Positions 16,479 to 27,867 are shown, counted from the first letter of the stretch. The stretch: 64,000 nt of DNA from Providencia manganoxydans (GCF_016618195.1 NZ_CP067099.1:2356001-2420000); one strand, 5' to 3'. Program-made: numbers and translations. The notes: generated from the letters alone by a model not told the origin.

Positions 16479-16891
16479 CATCCTCCTGTATTTATACTTT
16501 ACCCAATTCGTTGACATTCATCAACATTCGTGGGTATTGATTATTTCATTGCGTTTAACTGTTATTTGTTATTTTTCAATAACAGACAAACATAACTTAG
16601 CAAAAAGAGACTTTGAACTTTGTCTGAAATTAATCAAAAGGATAACTTGGGCGCAAACAAAAACCCCATCGTTACATAACCGACAGGGATGGGAAGAGCC
16701 CACAAATATAATCGTCATGATTCATTTTTGACGTCATTAACTTGCGCTGGTTACACAATTCTCTATGCATCCAGCTATATTTCGAATAATTTAAAGCATC
16801 GATTTACAAAAAATATAAATATTAGCTACATATCATCTGGCTTTATTTGCGATCTTTATATTTGTCCCAAGAGTTGGGAAAAATATCCGTA
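16479..16891. other. Intergenic region upstream of the module
   Basis: About 410 bp. It must hold the promoter of the HicA-like/HTH module. Overlapping short frames on the plus strand at 16537-16731 and 16689-16955 lack ribosome sites and look random. No RNA gene was recognised. Confidence 0.5.
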
Positions 16892-17350
16892 TTACAACGG
16901 CATTCTATACTCAATCACCCCTGGTTTTTCAGCAACCCAATCATATAAACGCTGACCACGTAAATTTGTTTCCTGTGTATGCCAATATAGACGTCCACAG
17001 GATTGTTTTTGAGCCTGATCTTGTACAAATTCAATCAGGTGTTTGCCTATTTGACGTCCGCGAACATCAGGAGAGACAAAAAGATCTTCTAAATAGCAAA
17101 AATCATTTTTTGACCATGTTGAACGATGGTAAAGATAATTAACAAAACCAAGTACTTTGTCTCCTTCGAGAGCTACAGCACAATACATTGGCTCATTCTT
17201 ATCAAAAAAGCGCTCCCAGGTTTTTAAAGTAATATCTTCTTTTAAATCAACCTGATAAAACTCTTGATACTGTAACCAATATACTAACCATTGAGCATAA
17301 TGATCTGGTGATACAAACTGAACAGTAACAGGTAACACATTGTTATTCAT
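16892..17350 (-). CDS. GNAT-family N-acetyltransferase
   Basis: The 152-residue protein starts at the ATG of MNNNVLPV, which follows AAAGGA at correct spacing; an ATG at 17374 adds eight residues without a ribosome site. Motif A is clear (CYLEDLFVSPDVRGRQIGKHLIEF, roughly residues 84-107), with a C-terminal WHTQETNLRGQRLYDWV segment. This is the SSAT/thialysine-acetyltransferase-like branch of GNAT, similar to the gene at 29319. It is divergent from a MocR regulator, 106 bp apart, which may control it. Confidence 0.87.
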   Translation of the reverse strand: MNNNVLPVTVQFVSPDHYAQWLVYWLQYQEFYQVDLKEDITLKTWERFFDKNEPMYCAVALEGDKVLGFVNYLYHRSTWSKNDFCYLEDLFVSPDVRGRQIGKHLIEFVQDQAQKQSCGRLYWHTQETNLRGQRLYDWVAEKPGVIEYRMPL

Positions 17351-17456
17351 AATATATCCTTTAAAATGAGACATGTAAAAACAATGGCGTTATATTACAT
17401 ACCAATCTGGTACTTAATAAGATACACTTTTGATATTTATTTAGGATCCACTTTTT

Positions 17457-18944
17457 ATGAAGCGTAAGCCTCAAGCTCAATTTCCGCATTTATTATTAGA
17501 AGCGGGCTACATTAAAGAAAGTGTTTATCACACTATCCGAAATGCCATTCTTGATGGGCGACTTACGTCTGGTATTAAATTGCCATCAAGCCGAGCTTTC
17601 GCTGAAATGATGTCTATTTCACGCAACTCAGTGATTGCGGGTTTTGAACGACTCACTGATGAAGGTTACTTGGTCACTAAACAAGGCTCAGGAACTTATG
17701 TAGCAACAACCATCCCTGATGAATTAATTCGCTTCACAACAAATCCCAAAAACAACAATAAATCACAATATTCTGCATTAAAACTTAGCCCTGTACTCAA
17801 TCATTTAACGACATTATGGGAAAACTCTCGACCGAATACCAATAAACGTCAATTTTTTAATATTGGCATTGGATGCGTCGATCAATTTCCTCATGATTTA
17901 TGGGGTAGGCTTTTAGGCCGTGTTTGGCGAAAATCTAAACATGAAATTACACATTATAATCACCCTGATGGTTACCTCCCCCTTAGAAAAATCTTAGTTG
18001 ACTACGTCCGTTCTACACGTGGTGTCAACTGCCGTGAAGAGCAAGTTATTATCGTCAATGGAACTCAACAAGCGATTAATTTAGCTGCTAAAGTACTGTT
18101 ACAACGGGGTGATTGCGTTTGGCTAGATGATCCTGGTTATGACAGTGCTCGTGCAATCTTGGCGGCATCTGAAGCAACAATATCACCTATTCCCTCTGAC
18201 AGTGATGGAATGGATATTGATTATGCCGCTGAGCACTGCCCCGATGCTAAATTGATTTATACCGCACCATCACATCAATTTCCTCTTGGGACCACACTGA
18301 GCTTAGCTAGACGATTAACGATGTTAGAGTGGGCACATCAAAATAATGCATGGATTTTTGAGGATGATTACAACAGTGAATTCCGTTATCTTTCTAAGCC
18401 TATTCAAGCACTTCAAGGATTAGATACCCACCAGCGTGTTATCTATGCAGGCACATTTTCTAAAATGATGTACCCAGGTTTTCGCCTTGGTTTTTTAATT
18501 GTACCGGAAATACTGATCGAACCCTTTACGATGGTAAAATATTACAGTGATAGTCATTCGGGGTATTTAGAACAAGCTGCGTTAGCACAATTTATTCAAG
18601 AAGGGCATTATGCACGGCATGTACGAAAAATTCGCAAAATATGCTATTCACGCCAACACACATTAATTAACGCAATAAACCAATATTTAGCCCATATATT
18701 TGAAGTAACGCCAACTGATTCAGGGATCCATGCTGTATGTTGGTTAAAACCGGATATCAATTTACAATCTATTTTATCTGCCTGTCATCAGTTGCAATTT
18801 GGCGTACAGCCGTTGTCTCGTTATTGCATAAATAACCAAAACAACAATGCTATTTTATTTGGTTACGCCGCGCATACTGAATCTGAAATTACAAAAAATA
18901 TCATTGCATTGAGTCAATTATTGGAAAGCACAATAAAAATATAA
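17457..18944 (+). CDS. MocR/PdxR-type regulator with complete aminotransferase domain
   Basis: The 495-residue protein combines a GntR winged helix (residues 18-85: VYHTIRNAILDGRLTSG, LPSSRAFAEMMSISRNSV, TKQGSGTYV) with a class I aminotransferase-like domain. The PLP site is intact: NHPDGYLPLRKIL near 168-180, YTAPSHQFPLG near 268, a EDDYNSEFRY segment at 302-311, and the Schiff-base lysine K336 in GTFSKMMYPGFRLGFL. It is transcribed divergently from the GNAT at 16892 and presumably controls it. The effector is unknown, but the fold points to PLP or a PLP-amine adduct. Confidence 0.93.
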   Translation: MKRKPQAQFPHLLLEAGYIKESVYHTIRNAILDGRLTSGIKLPSSRAFAEMMSISRNSVIAGFERLTDEGYLVTKQGSGTYVATTIPDELIRFTTNPKNNNKSQYSALKLSPVLNHLTTLWENSRPNTNKRQFFNIGIGCVDQFPHDLWGRLLGRVWRKSKHEITHYNHPDGYLPLRKILVDYVRSTRGVNCREEQVIIVNGTQQAINLAAKVLLQRGDCVWLDDPGYDSARAILAASEATISPIPSDSDGMDIDYAAEHCPDAKLIYTAPSHQFPLGTTLSLARRLTMLEWAHQNNAWIFEDDYNSEFRYLSKPIQALQGLDTHQRVIYAGTFSKMMYPGFRLGFLIVPEILIEPFTMVKYYSDSHSGYLEQAALAQFIQEGHYARHVRKIRKICYSRQHTLINAINQYLAHIFEVTPTDSGIHAVCWLKPDINLQSILSACHQLQFGVQPLSRYCINNQNNNAILFGYAAHTESEITKNIIALSQLLESTIKI

Positions 18945-19075
18945 GTTAATATTGGAAGTTAACAAAATATAAACGAAAGCAAAATATACACGGTTTTCAT
19001 CCAAGCTCTGATTGTTGACTCAGCTAACTATGCACTAGTATCAATCAAATTCATGATAAATTTTGAGGTGTATTG

Positions 19076-19657
19076 ATGATAGATAGTAGCGATCTGGGCA
19101 AGCTCGAAATTGGCGATATTATCTTTACCTGTATTGGAACGACCTTGTTTCGCCAAATCGCCTCAGCCTCTTTATGTTGGAGTAATCATGTTGGCTTGAT
19201 TATTGGCCATAATGGGCAAGACTATTTAGTTGCAGAAAGTCGAGTTCCCTTCTCAACCACGACGACTTTAACCCGTTTTATTCAACGCTCAGCTGATCAC
19301 CGTTATGGTATCCGTAGGTTATCAACACACCTTAGTGACCAGCAAAAAGCGGCTTTAATCGCACAAGTCCCTTCAAGATTAAATAAATTTTACCATACAG
19401 GGTTTGACTATAATTCATCTCGGCAATTTTGCTCAAAATTTGTATTTGATATTTATCAATCCGCCCTTTCTATTAAAATTGGTGAAATTGAAACCTTCGA
19501 AGAATTGTTAAGTAAAAATCCCAATGCCAAACTTAATTTTTGGAAATTGTGGTTTATTGGACAAATCCCATGGGAACGAGCAACAGTAACACCCGCAAGT
19601 TTGTGGAGCCACCCTCAATTAGAATTAATCTATCGTAGTCATGATGACATTCACTAA
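19076..19657 (+). CDS. yebB: YebB, permuted papain-like (NlpC/P60-type) hydrolase
   Basis: The protein has 193 residues from the ATG at 19076, behind GAGGTG at seven bases. It matches E. coli YebB closely: [16 protein letters not shown] at 10-25, [10 protein letters not shown] with H38, [22 protein letters not shown] at about 52-73, and [14 protein letters not shown] with C119. The histidine-before-cysteine order is that of the circularly permuted YiiX/YaeF group of papain-fold amidases. There is no signal peptide, so it acts in the cytoplasm; the substrate is not known. An ERIC-like repeat follows. Confidence 0.92.
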   Translation: MIDSSDLGKLEIGDIIFTCIGTTLFRQIASASLCWSNHVGLIIGHNGQDYLVAESRVPFSTTTTLTRFIQRSADHRYGIRRLSTHLSDQQKAALIAQVPSRLNKFYHTGFDYNSSRQFCSKFVFDIYQSALSIKIGEIETFEELLSKNPNAKLNFWKLWFIGQIPWERATVTPASLWSHPQLELIYRSHDDIH

Positions 19658-19720
19658 TGAAGTATTTTAAGCCGTAACGTGGTAAATGAACGAAAAACAG
19701 CCATAGATACGTAAATTATC

Positions 19721-19845
19721 TACTCTAAATACTTCAAGGTGCAGCTAAGCAACATGCTCATAAATTGCTAGGAACATAGAGAAATCTGTAGCTAATACGA
19801 ATGAGCTTACTCAACAACGCTGCACCTTAAATTATGACAAGTATA
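19721..19845. repeat. ERIC-like intergenic repeat, copy 4
   Basis: A 125-bp element from TACTCTAAATACTTCAAGG to CCTTAAATTATGACAAGTATA, with inverted ends and the internal ACGAATGAGC segment of copy 1. It lies between yebB and the convergent racemase gene. Confidence 0.75.
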
Positions 19846-19864
19846 TTGATCGCGACTTAATATC

Positions 19865-21094
19865 TCAGTCGACTAATATACGAGGGTTAGTTGCCCCCCA
19901 AAGGATAGACATTTCAGTAAATAATGCACCACTAATATCTTCTACCTGTTCTGCCGTAATTTCAGCATTACCTTGTTGACCAAAAAAGACTACTTCATCC
20001 CCAGGTTTTACTTGTTTTAGATCGGTAACATCGACCATCACTGTATTCATCGAGGTCTTCCCTAATACAGGTACCCGCTGCCCATCAATTAAAGCAAATC
20101 CAGCATTACTAAATACACGACGATAACCATCAGCATAGCCCACAGGAATATTTGCTAACACGGAATCACGTTTTAATGTATAGGTGCGATCATAGCCAAC
20201 TGTATTACCTTTAGGGTAATGATTAAGAGCCGCAATATTTGATTTAAATGTCATGACACGCTTATATTCATCCGTTGCAACCGTATCTCCGTAGAAAATA
20301 CCACCTACACGAACCATATCTAACCAAGATTCAGGAACCGTAATTGTTGCAAAGGTATTCGCAACATGTAGTGTGACATCTTTGCGGTCTAAACCGGTAA
20401 CCTCTAATACCTGTTTTGCTTGTTTGTTAAAGCGAGCTAAATCCGCTTTGATTTGCGCAGCATCTTCTTCTGGATAATGAGACATGATCCCAACAATTTT
20501 CAATTGTGGTAATAGCGAAATTTGCTTTGCTTCATTTAAACCAGCGGCATTACCGACTTCTAGTCCATTACGTGACATTCCGCCTGAGTTTAAAGCTAAA
20601 TGTATCGCTATGGTTTTACCTTGTTTCTTAGCGATTGCATTAAGCCGTTCCGCCATCTCAAGATTACCAATTAGCTCTTCAACATCATACTGGGTTGCTT
20701 GCGCCATTTCTTGCTCAGTGGCGTTACGCACACGCATCAAGCGCCCTTTAAAACCTAACTCTCTGACAGTCTGTAATTCTTGATTATTTGTCACACCAAT
20801 ACATTGGACATTGTTTGCTATCATGATAGGTGTCACTAAAGTTAAATCGTGGCCATATGCATCCCCTTTAAGGACAGCACAAAGAGCCGATTTATCCCCT
20901 AGCAAGTTTTGAACTTTCTGAATATTAAATTCGAGAGCACTACGAGAAATTTCTATCCAAGCGTTGTTAACAACCTCAGGCTGTACCTGAACATTCGGTA
21001 TTGTATTCGTTTTGGTGTTGATATGGCTAGATTGCTGACAAGCCGTCACGACAAGTAGAGGCAATAACGCAAGATATCGCAGCTTAAAAGACAT
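19865..21094 (-). CDS. Broad-spectrum amino-acid racemase (alanine racemase family) with export signal
   Basis: From the ATG at 21092-21094 (AAGG at eight bases) the protein has 409 residues. The first 19 form an export signal ending LVVTAC, a possible lipobox with C19, so the enzyme is periplasmic or membrane-anchored, unlike cytoplasmic Alr/DadX. The PLP lysine is K76 in [11 protein letters not shown] and the catalytic tyrosine lies in VGYADGYRR. The residues R121 and R123 (MRVRNA), A167, N169 and N176 ([12 protein letters not shown]) agree in spacing with the signature I recall for Vibrio BsrV-type broad-spectrum racemases. Such enzymes release non-canonical D-amino acids into the periplasm that modify peptidoglycan. 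Confidence 0.88.
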   Translation of the reverse strand: MSFKLRYLALLPLLVVTACQQSSHINTKTNTIPNVQVQPEVVNNAWIEISRSALEFNIQKVQNLLGDKSALCAVLKGDAYGHDLTLVTPIMIANNVQCIGVTNNQELQTVRELGFKGRLMRVRNATEQEMAQATQYDVEELIGNLEMAERLNAIAKKQGKTIAIHLALNSGGMSRNGLEVGNAAGLNEAKQISLLPQLKIVGIMSHYPEEDAAQIKADLARFNKQAKQVLEVTGLDRKDVTLHVANTFATITVPESWLDMVRVGGIFYGDTVATDEYKRVMTFKSNIAALNHYPKGNTVGYDRTYTLKRDSVLANIPVGYADGYRRVFSNAGFALIDGQRVPVLGKTSMNTVMVDVTDLKQVKPGDEVVFFGQQGNAEITAEQVEDISGALFTEMSILWGATNPRILVD

Positions 21095-21565
21095 CACATT
21101 TACCTTAAGTAACAAATTAAAATTACCCTTAAATCATTTTTTGATTAAATAGGATGAAAACATGCGATAGGCATTGTTCAATCAATTGATAGTTAGCTTA
21201 TTATTTATCGCATGAATTATATATATAGAGGTTATTGCATTCCGTGACAAATCTTTCTTCGCGATTTGAATGAGTTAAGAGGAAATGTACTCAATGAGCA
21301 AAATAGCTAGGATATTGAACTGAAGTATTCAATGAAAGGTAGCGATAACATGAAAGAACACCACATTTTCGCGTGTTACCACACAAATGACATTAGATTC
21401 GTTTGTGCGATGAGCAATCATTGTTAGCTACATGTTTCAGCTAACCTCACACAATAAATGGTTCCGCCTGCTTGCTCCTAGAAAATGGTGTAATATTGAC
21501 AAAAAAAGGCACTCGCCCCCGAGTGCCTTTTGACTACAACTCACTGAATATAAAGTAAATTACAC
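21095..21565. other. Intergenic region between racemase and ahpF
   Basis: About 470 bp without a convincing ORF. It holds the racemase promoter on the left and the ahpF terminator (21501-21531) on the right. No RNA gene was recognised between them. Confidence 0.5.
21501..21531 (-). terminator. Rho-independent terminator of the ahpCF operon
   Basis: GGCACTCG at 21508-21515 pairs with CGAGTGCC at 21520-21527. Seven A residues precede it and TTTT follows, so it works for the minus strand and possibly for both. Confidence 0.85.
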
Positions 21566-23140
21566 CTATTCAGCGGTTCTGGTACTTGTGCGGATGAGGT
21601 AATCAAAGGCGCTAAGTGCGGCTTTGGCTCCTTCACCTGCTGAAATAATAATTTGTTTATATGGGACAGTAGTACAGTCACCCGCGGCAAAAATACCTTT
21701 CACACTGGTTTCTCCGCGAGCGTCGACTTCAATCTCACCCATACGGTTACGGGCAACAGTATCACCTAACCAATTCGTGTTTGGCAGCAGGCCAATTTGA
21801 ACAAATGCACCTGCAACATCCAGTGAATGAACACTTTCATCCGTACGATCTTTGTATTCAAGACTGGTCATTTTGGTACCATCACCCTTCACTTCTAAAG
21901 TTTGGGCATTGACGATAATATCAACATTTTTCAGACTACGAGCTTTGTCTTGTAATACAGAATCAGCTTTTAATTCAGGTGCAAATTCAAGAACGGTTAC
22001 GTGCTCAACAATACCCGCTAGGTCAATCGCAGCTTCAATTCCTGAGTTACCGCCACCAATCACCGCAACGCGTTTGCCTTTAAATAATGGGCCATCACAG
22101 TGTGGGCAGAATGTTACACCTTTAGTGCGATACTCTTGTTCACCCGGTACCCCCATATTACGCCAGCGAGCGCCAGTTGCGATGATAATGCTACGTGATT
22201 TCATCACGCCGCCTGATGCGGTTTCAATTTGATGTAAGCCACCCGCTTTTTCTGCTGGGATCAGTTTAGTCACTGATTGCCCATCAATCACATCAACACT
22301 ATAGTCATCAACGTGATTTTTTAATGCTCCTGCAAATATCGCCCCTTCAGTTTTGATCACTGAAATATAGTTTTCGATATCAACAGTATCCATGACTTGC
22401 CCACCAAAGCGTTCACCAATAACACCAGTGCGAATACCTTTACGTGCAGTATAGATAGCCGCCGATGCACCCGCAGGACCACTTCCGATGATTAATACTT
22501 CAAACGGTTCACGCTCTGTTAATGCTTTTGCTGCACGAGCATCTGCGTTGCTATCCACTTTATTAACGATTTCACTTAGCGTCATACGACCTTGGCCGAA
22601 CTCTTTTCCGTTAAGGAAAACAGCTGGTACGCCCATAACATTACGTTCATCTATTTCTTTTTGGAATAATGCGCCATCAATGGCTGTATGCGTAACATTT
22701 GGGTTTAACACTGCCATTAAGTTCAGTGCCTGAACAACATCAGGGCAATTATGACAAGACAGTGAATAATAAGTCTCAAAGTGGAACTCTCCTTCAAGAG
22801 CTTTCACTTGATCTAACAGTTCTTGTGCCTCTTTGGATGGGTGACCACCAATTTGCAATAATGCCAACACAAGAGAGGTAAATTCATGACCCAATGGTGA
22901 GCCAGCAAAACGCAGTCCACTATCAACACCTGGGTTTGTGATTAAAAATGATGGTGTTCTTTCATTGCTATCATGCGTTTCGCGAACAGTAATTTTATCT
23001 GATAAAGTAGCGATTTGATTTAGCAGTTGTTTGATTTCATTTGATTTATTACTACTATCTAAATTCGCCACTAATTCAACTGGCTTGGTTAATTTTTCTA
23101 AGTAAGCTTTTAATTGCGCTTGCATATTGTTATCGAGCAT
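21566..23140 (-). CDS. ahpF: Alkyl hydroperoxide reductase subunit F
   Basis: From the ATG at 23138-23140 (AAGGGG five bases before) the protein has 524 residues; the longer frame to 23176 adds a sequence not found in AhpF. The N-terminal paired thioredoxin folds carry the CHNC disulfide (C129, C132). The FAD-binding motif is [12 protein letters not shown] at 217-228. The thioredoxin-reductase-like redox centre is CPHC (C345, C348), and [11 protein letters not shown] is the NAD(P)H-binding loop. The flavoprotein transfers electrons from NADH to AhpC. It follows ahpC on the same strand across a 90-bp gap with a hairpin. Confidence 0.96.
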   Translation of the reverse strand: MLDNNMQAQLKAYLEKLTKPVELVANLDSSNKSNEIKQLLNQIATLSDKITVRETHDSNERTPSFLITNPGVDSGLRFAGSPLGHEFTSLVLALLQIGGHPSKEAQELLDQVKALEGEFHFETYYSLSCHNCPDVVQALNLMAVLNPNVTHTAIDGALFQKEIDERNVMGVPAVFLNGKEFGQGRMTLSEIVNKVDSNADARAAKALTEREPFEVLIIGSGPAGASAAIYTARKGIRTGVIGERFGGQVMDTVDIENYISVIKTEGAIFAGALKNHVDDYSVDVIDGQSVTKLIPAEKAGGLHQIETASGGVMKSRSIIIATGARWRNMGVPGEQEYRTKGVTFCPHCDGPLFKGKRVAVIGGGNSGIEAAIDLAGIVEHVTVLEFAPELKADSVLQDKARSLKNVDIIVNAQTLEVKGDGTKMTSLEYKDRTDESVHSLDVAGAFVQIGLLPNTNWLGDTVARNRMGEIEVDARGETSVKGIFAAGDCTTVPYKQIIISAGEGAKAALSAFDYLIRTSTRTAE

Positions 23141-23160
23141 ATGATCCCCTTGGTCATAAA

Positions 23161-23181
23161 ATCGGGTGCATAGCACCCGAT
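23161..23181 (-). promoter_or_regulatory. Hairpin in the ahpC-ahpF spacer
   Basis: ATCGGGTGC at 23161-23169 pairs perfectly with GCACCCGAT at 23173-23181 around ATA. It has no T-tract on the minus strand and probably acts as a partial terminator or mRNA-stabilising stem that lets AhpC exceed AhpF. Confidence 0.6.
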
Positions 23182-23230
23182 AACATAAACATTTTCGAAT
23201 ATCGTTTTTACTTTCGAAATTTATTTTAAA

Positions 23231-23794
23231 TTAGATCTTACCGACTAAATCTAAAGATGGAGACAGTGTTGCTTCACCTTCTTTCCATTTAGCTGGGCAA
23301 ACTTCACCTGGGTGGCTAGCAACGTATTGCGCTGCTTTCACCTTACGTAACAGGTCAGCTGCATCACGGCCAATACCTTCAGCAGTGATTTCAATTGCTT
23401 GGATAATACCTTGTGGGTCAACAACGAAAGTACCACGGTCAGCCAAACCTTCTGCTTCACGCATATTTTCAAAGTTACGAGTCAGAGCACCAGTTGGGTC
23501 ACCAATCATGGTGTATTTGATTTTACCGATGGTTTCTGAGCTCTCATGCCATGCTTTATGGGTAAAGTGGGTATCAGTTGAAACAGAATAAATCTCAACA
23601 CCCATTTTTTGGAATTCTGCGTAGTGGTCTGCTACGTCACCAAGTTCGGTTGGACAAACAAAAGTAAAGTCAGCTGGATAGAAGAAAAATACGCTCCATT
23701 TTCCTGCTACGTCTTTTTCGGTAACTTCGATAAATTTGCCGTCTTTAAACGCTTGGTTTTTAAATGGTTTGATTTGAGTATTAATTAAAGACAT
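23231..23794 (-). CDS. ahpC: Alkyl hydroperoxide reductase subunit C (peroxiredoxin)
   Basis: A 187-residue typical 2-Cys peroxiredoxin. The peroxidatic cysteine is C47 in [10 protein letters not shown] and the resolving one C166 in EVCPAKW. It reduces H2O2, organic hydroperoxides and peroxynitrite in the cytoplasm and is recycled by AhpF encoded just downstream. A strong GGAGAAC ribosome site precedes the ATG. An OxyR-like half-site lies about 80 bp upstream of the start. Confidence 0.97.
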   Translation of the reverse strand: MSLINTQIKPFKNQAFKDGKFIEVTEKDVAGKWSVFFFYPADFTFVCPTELGDVADHYAEFQKMGVEIYSVSTDTHFTHKAWHESSETIGKIKYTMIGDPTGALTRNFENMREAEGLADRGTFVVDPQGIIQAIEITAEGIGRDAADLLRKVKAAQYVASHPGEVCPAKWKEGEATLSPSLDLVGKI

Positions 23795-23874
23795 TTTTAC
23801 GTTCTCCTGTTTGGTTGCTTATTAAGTTACTGGTTTACAGACTTTTTATCCAATCAGTTGCTACTATCAATTTG

Positions 23875-23889
23875 ATAGGTAATACCTAA
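23875..23889 (-). promoter_or_regulatory. OxyR-like half-site upstream of ahpC
   Basis: ATAGGTAATACCTAA fits the OxyR half-site pattern ATAGnTnnnAnCTAT at all but the last fixed base. It lies 81-95 bp before the ahpC start codon. The second half-site expected 22 bp away is poor, so the call is tentative. Confidence 0.4.
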
Positions 23890-23920
23890 TAATTGTTTAA
23901 TTATTGATAGGAATAACATT

Positions 23921-23954
23921 AAAACGCTTGCTATAGATTTCAGCAAGCGTTTTT
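23921..23954 (-). terminator. Rho-independent terminator of the yhiI-rbbA-yhhJ operon
   Basis: AACGCTTGCT (23923-23932) pairs with AGCAAGCGTT (23942-23951), flanked by AA and TTTT. On the minus strand it follows the yhhJ stop by 22 bp and ends in TTTTAATG. Confidence 0.75.
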
Positions 23955-23976
23955 AGTCATTTTATACCTAGATACG

Positions 23977-25104
23977 TTATGCCATGGTGGCAATGGTTTT
24001 ACGGAAGCGCATTAATGCAAATGAAAAGAACACCATACCGATGATTAATAACACAACAAATTGCGGCCATACTATTTGGAAACCAGCACCTCGGTACAAA
24101 ATAGCTTGTGCAAGACTAACAAAATGGGTTGTTGGCATGGTTAACATAATATCTTGAACCAATTGAGGCATACTTTCCCTCGCGGTCATCCCACCCGATA
24201 GCATGTTTAAAGGCAGCAGGACTAAGATCATCAATAAACCAAATTGTGGCATTGAACGCGCGATCGTTCCCATAAAAATACCGATTGACGTGGTTGCAAA
24301 TAAACTTAAAGCCACTCCGCACATAAATAGCAATATTGAACCTTCAATAGGGACTTGTAGTAATGTTTTGACCACTAACAACAATGAAACCGCTGATGCA
24401 ATCAATACCACTAACCCCATAGACCAAATCTTAGAAAGCATGATCTCGAAAGGTGTTAATGGCATCACCATCAAGTGTTCAACCGTACCATGTTCCCGTT
24501 CTCTGATTAGCGCAGCACCAGTTAATACAATCGATAGCATCGTGATGTTGTTAATAATCGCCATCACTGAGCCAAACCATGATTGTGTTAAATTTGGGTT
24601 AAAGCGCATACGAACTTCAAGATCTACCGGCAAACTTGTATTACTACGATATTTGGCAAGAAATTCATTTACTTCACCAAGGGTAATATTTTGAATATAG
24701 CTATTGCCCAAAAAAGCTTGGCTCATACGTGTTGCATCAATATTGACCTGAATTTCAGGATGACGCCCAGCGAGCACATCTCTTTGAAAATTAGGTGGAA
24801 TATCTAATGCAAAGGTGTAAGTTCCCCTATCAAGCAAACCATCAATTTGTTCAGGAATGATATCAGCAGGCGCCTTAAAATAAGGAGCATAAAAGCTATT
24901 AATAATACGATTAGATAACTGTGATTTATCTTGATCGGCCACAGCAATTGGGGCATTGTGCAGTGAACCCGGCGTCACCGTGGCCGATGAATAGATTGAT
25001 ACAGTAAAAGCAAATACAATCAATGCCATCATCGCTTTATCACGCCCCAAGCTGCGCAGCTCTTTAACCCCCAAATGAAATATGTTCTGTAACTTACGTA
25101 TCAT
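23977..25104 (-). CDS. yhhJ: ABC-2 type permease (YhhJ-like)
   Basis: A 375-residue inner-membrane protein with one N-terminal helix (residues about 22-42), a large periplasmic loop to about 175 and five C-terminal helices, the ABC2_membrane_3 layout. The middle has LIREREHGTVEHLMVMPLTPFEIMLSKIW, the coupling-helix region shared by the family. It is the last gene of an operon with rbbA (3-bp gap) and yhiI, the same order as in E. coli. With RbbA and YhiI it resembles a MacB/Ybh-type tripartite exporter. Confidence 0.92.
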   Translation of the reverse strand: MIRKLQNIFHLGVKELRSLGRDKAMMALIVFAFTVSIYSSATVTPGSLHNAPIAVADQDKSQLSNRIINSFYAPYFKAPADIIPEQIDGLLDRGTYTFALDIPPNFQRDVLAGRHPEIQVNIDATRMSQAFLGNSYIQNITLGEVNEFLAKYRSNTSLPVDLEVRMRFNPNLTQSWFGSVMAIINNITMLSIVLTGAALIREREHGTVEHLMVMPLTPFEIMLSKIWSMGLVVLIASAVSLLLVVKTLLQVPIEGSILLFMCGVALSLFATTSIGIFMGTIARSMPQFGLLMILVLLPLNMLSGGMTARESMPQLVQDIMLTMPTTHFVSLAQAILYRGAGFQIVWPQFVVLLIIGMVFFSFALMRFRKTIATMA

Positions 25105-25107
25105 CAG

Positions 25108-27867
25108 TTAAGACTCCTGTTTTTTCAGGAAAATGACACTGAGGCCAATCACAATTGGAATTGTTATCAATAAAGGAATAAAGGAGGCTTGTAAGTCAAA
25201 CAAATTTAATCCTTTAGAGAAAGTTCCTCGCGTGATCGTCAAAAAATGTGAAGTTGGATAAACCATACCAACCCAACGACCAATACCCTCCAATGATGAT
25301 ACTGGATCAATCATGCCTGAAAATTGGGTGGCTGGGATCAGTGTGATGATAGCAGTACCGAAAATCGCCGCAATTTGGCTTTTCATAAAACAGGAAATCA
25401 AAAGCCCCATTCCTGTTGCAATCGTGATATATAAAAATGCGGCTAATGTTAGAGTTAAGAAGCTACCTTTAAAACTCACGCCAAATACAAAAACACTGAG
25501 CGCACACAGCATCAAAAAGTTAAACATCCCTAATAAAATATAAGGAAGCTGTTTACCCAATAAAAACTCCAATTTGGTGATCGGGGTAACATAAAGGTTA
25601 ATCATCGAACCCAGCTCTTTTTCCCGTACCACGCTAAGAGCACTGAGCATTGCAGGGATCATCATCAACAATAATGGAATGACTGCTGGAACGATCGCCG
25701 GTAAGCTCTTAACATCTGGGTTGTAACGATAGCGCGTTTGAATATCAATCACTGGCATACCAGCGACACCCACTGGTTGTTTGGCCGCCATTGTACTTAA
25801 CCATGCTAAATGCATCGCTTGCACATAACCACGTACCGTTTCAGCTCTATTAGGCATTGCCCCATCAACCCACACACCGATTTTTACGTTATGCCCTTTA
25901 GCAACATCACGAGCAAAATTAGGCGGAATTTCAAGCGCAACGGTGACTTTGCCGCTACGTAAAGCGGTTTCTAACTCGTCATAATCTTTCAGCGGAGGTT
26001 GCTCAATAAAATAACGCGAGCCAGCAAGGTTCAATGTATATCCTTGGCTAAGTCCTGTTTGGTCACGATCAAGGACGGAAAAACGTAAATTCTCTACGTC
26101 CATACTGATCCCATACCCCATGATAAACATCAAAATCACAGTACCCAGTAATGCTAATGTTGAACGTACAGGATCACGACGCAGCTCCATACCTTCTCGA
26201 ATGCTATAACTAAACAAGCGACGCAAGCTAAAACGACTTTTTAGCGCCTCATCAGTTTGTTTTTTGAGTTCAGGGTCAACATGGAATTCGGGAACAGTAT
26301 CATCTTTTGTTGACCCAGCATCTCCAACCGCCTCTTGTAGATAAACAATAAATGTTTCTTCTAGTGTATCCAGTCCACGTTTTTTAATCAGGTTATTTGG
26401 TGTATCACAATCAAGTACCTTCCCTGCATGCATCAGTGAAATACGGTCACAACGCTCCGCTTCATTCATAAAGTGAGTGGAGATAAAAATAGTGACGCCG
26501 TCACGTCTGGAAAGGTCTACCATCAAGTTCCAGAACATATCCCTCGCAACTGGGTCAACACCCGACGTCGGTTCATCTAGAATGAGCATTTCAGGCTTGT
26601 GGATCACAGCCACAGCTAACGATAACCGTTGACGGATACCTAGCGGTAGGTCATCTGGCATAGTGTCACGTACATCTTCTAATTCGAAACGCTGACACAT
26701 TTCATCGACACGTTGCTTAATTTGTTCTTCGGGAATGTGAAATAATTTAGCGTGTAGGACTAAGTTTTGCTCTACACTCAATTCACTATAGAGTGAAAAC
26801 GCTTGCGACATGTAACCAACGCGCTTACGCGTTTCAATATCTTTAGGATCGATTTCTTGTCCAAACAACCATGCTTGCCCTTCGCTTGCTTGTAGCAAAC
26901 CTGTCAGCATTTTCATGGTCGTGGATTTACCACAACCGTTAGAACCTAGAAAACCAAAGATTTCCCCTTTAGGTATTTTGAAATTAACATGGTCAACAGC
27001 AACAAATTGTCCAAAACGCATCGTGAGATCTTGTGCTTCAATCGCTATCACATCATCCGCTGAAGTATCTCGTGGTGGAATAACCACTTTTTTATGACCA
27101 CTACGTTTTTCTTCTGGTAGCAATGCAATAAACGCAGCCTCTAAATCGTCACATTGAGTTTGCGACTTAAGCTCTGAGGCATGGCCTGTTGCCATCACTT
27201 TGCCATCATCCATTGCCACTAACCAATCAAAACGTTCCGCCTCTTCCATATACGCGGTAGCTACGAGCACGCTCATATTTGTTTGTCGCTCACGAATTCG
27301 TTCAATCAGATCCCAAAACTGAGCACGCGATAAGGGGTCAACACCAGTGGTTGGTTCGTCAAGTATCAATAAATCGGGGTCATGAATTAACGCACAGCAC
27401 AAACCAAGTTTTTGTTTCATCCCGCCAGAAAGTTTACCTGCTGGGCGGTCTTTAAATGGCGCTAACCCTGTACTTTCAAGTAAGTCATTGATTCTATATT
27501 GACGTTCTTCTTTGGATTGCCCAAATAAACGACCAAAAAAATCCACGTTTTCATAAACTGAAAGTGTGTGATAGAGGTTTTTTCCTAACCCTTGAGGCAT
27601 ATAGGCTATTTTCGGGCAAACAGCACGACGGTGCTCTTTGTCTGCCATATCGCCCCCTAACACAATTACCGTTCCTTGTTGGATCTCTCTTGCACCTGCA
27701 ATCAAAGAAATCAAACTAGATTTACCCACACCATCAGGGCCAATTAAACCAACCATTTTCCTTGCAGGTATTGATAACGTAATGTCATCCAACGCACAAT
27801 TATCACCATAATGTTGGCTGACATGGCTTAAATCTACGATCACATCATCCATCAAATTATAGGTCAT
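25108..27867 (-). CDS. rbbA: RbbA, fused double ABC ATPase and ABC-2 permease
   Basis: The 919-residue protein matches E. coli RbbA. Two ATPase domains come first: Walker [10 protein letters not shown] near 43 with [11 protein letters not shown] and [12 protein letters not shown], and Walker [10 protein letters not shown] near 310 with the degenerate signature [10 protein letters not shown] and [13 protein letters not shown] permease domain starts near 545 with a large periplasmic loop and five helices. E. coli RbbA is described as ribosome-associated and linked to release of deacylated tRNA, yet the permease half and its partners look like an exporter. It overlaps yhiI by 4 bp and precedes yhhJ by 3 bp. 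Confidence 0.94.
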   Translation of the reverse strand: MTYNLMDDVIVDLSHVSQHYGDNCALDDITLSIPARKMVGLIGPDGVGKSSLISLIAGAREIQQGTVIVLGGDMADKEHRRAVCPKIAYMPQGLGKNLYHTLSVYENVDFFGRLFGQSKEERQYRINDLLESTGLAPFKDRPAGKLSGGMKQKLGLCCALIHDPDLLILDEPTTGVDPLSRAQFWDLIERIRERQTNMSVLVATAYMEEAERFDWLVAMDDGKVMATGHASELKSQTQCDDLEAAFIALLPEEKRSGHKKVVIPPRDTSADDVIAIEAQDLTMRFGQFVAVDHVNFKIPKGEIFGFLGSNGCGKSTTMKMLTGLLQASEGQAWLFGQEIDPKDIETRKRVGYMSQAFSLYSELSVEQNLVLHAKLFHIPEEQIKQRVDEMCQRFELEDVRDTMPDDLPLGIRQRLSLAVAVIHKPEMLILDEPTSGVDPVARDMFWNLMVDLSRRDGVTIFISTHFMNEAERCDRISLMHAGKVLDCDTPNNLIKKRGLDTLEETFIVYLQEAVGDAGSTKDDTVPEFHVDPELKKQTDEALKSRFSLRRLFSYSIREGMELRRDPVRSTLALLGTVILMFIMGYGISMDVENLRFSVLDRDQTGLSQGYTLNLAGSRYFIEQPPLKDYDELETALRSGKVTVALEIPPNFARDVAKGHNVKIGVWVDGAMPNRAETVRGYVQAMHLAWLSTMAAKQPVGVAGMPVIDIQTRYRYNPDVKSLPAIVPAVIPLLLMMIPAMLSALSVVREKELGSMINLYVTPITKLEFLLGKQLPYILLGMFNFLMLCALSVFVFGVSFKGSFLTLTLAAFLYITIATGMGLLISCFMKSQIAAIFGTAIITLIPATQFSGMIDPVSSLEGIGRWVGMVYPTSHFLTITRGTFSKGLNLFDLQASFIPLLITIPIVIGLSVIFLKKQES

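Noticed and set aside
16600..16740. tRNA-like or attachment-site sequence near CCCATC...GATGGG
   Set aside because: No acceptor stem, T-loop or anticodon arm can be laid out, and no integrase gene is near.
16537..16955. Two overlapping plus-strand ORFs before the GNAT gene
   Set aside because: Neither has a ribosome site, one runs into the antisense of the GNAT gene, and their composition is not protein-like.
23041..23229. 62-codon plus-strand ORF over the ahpF start
   Set aside because: It is antisense to ahpF and to the hairpin in the ahpC-ahpF spacer, with no ribosome site.
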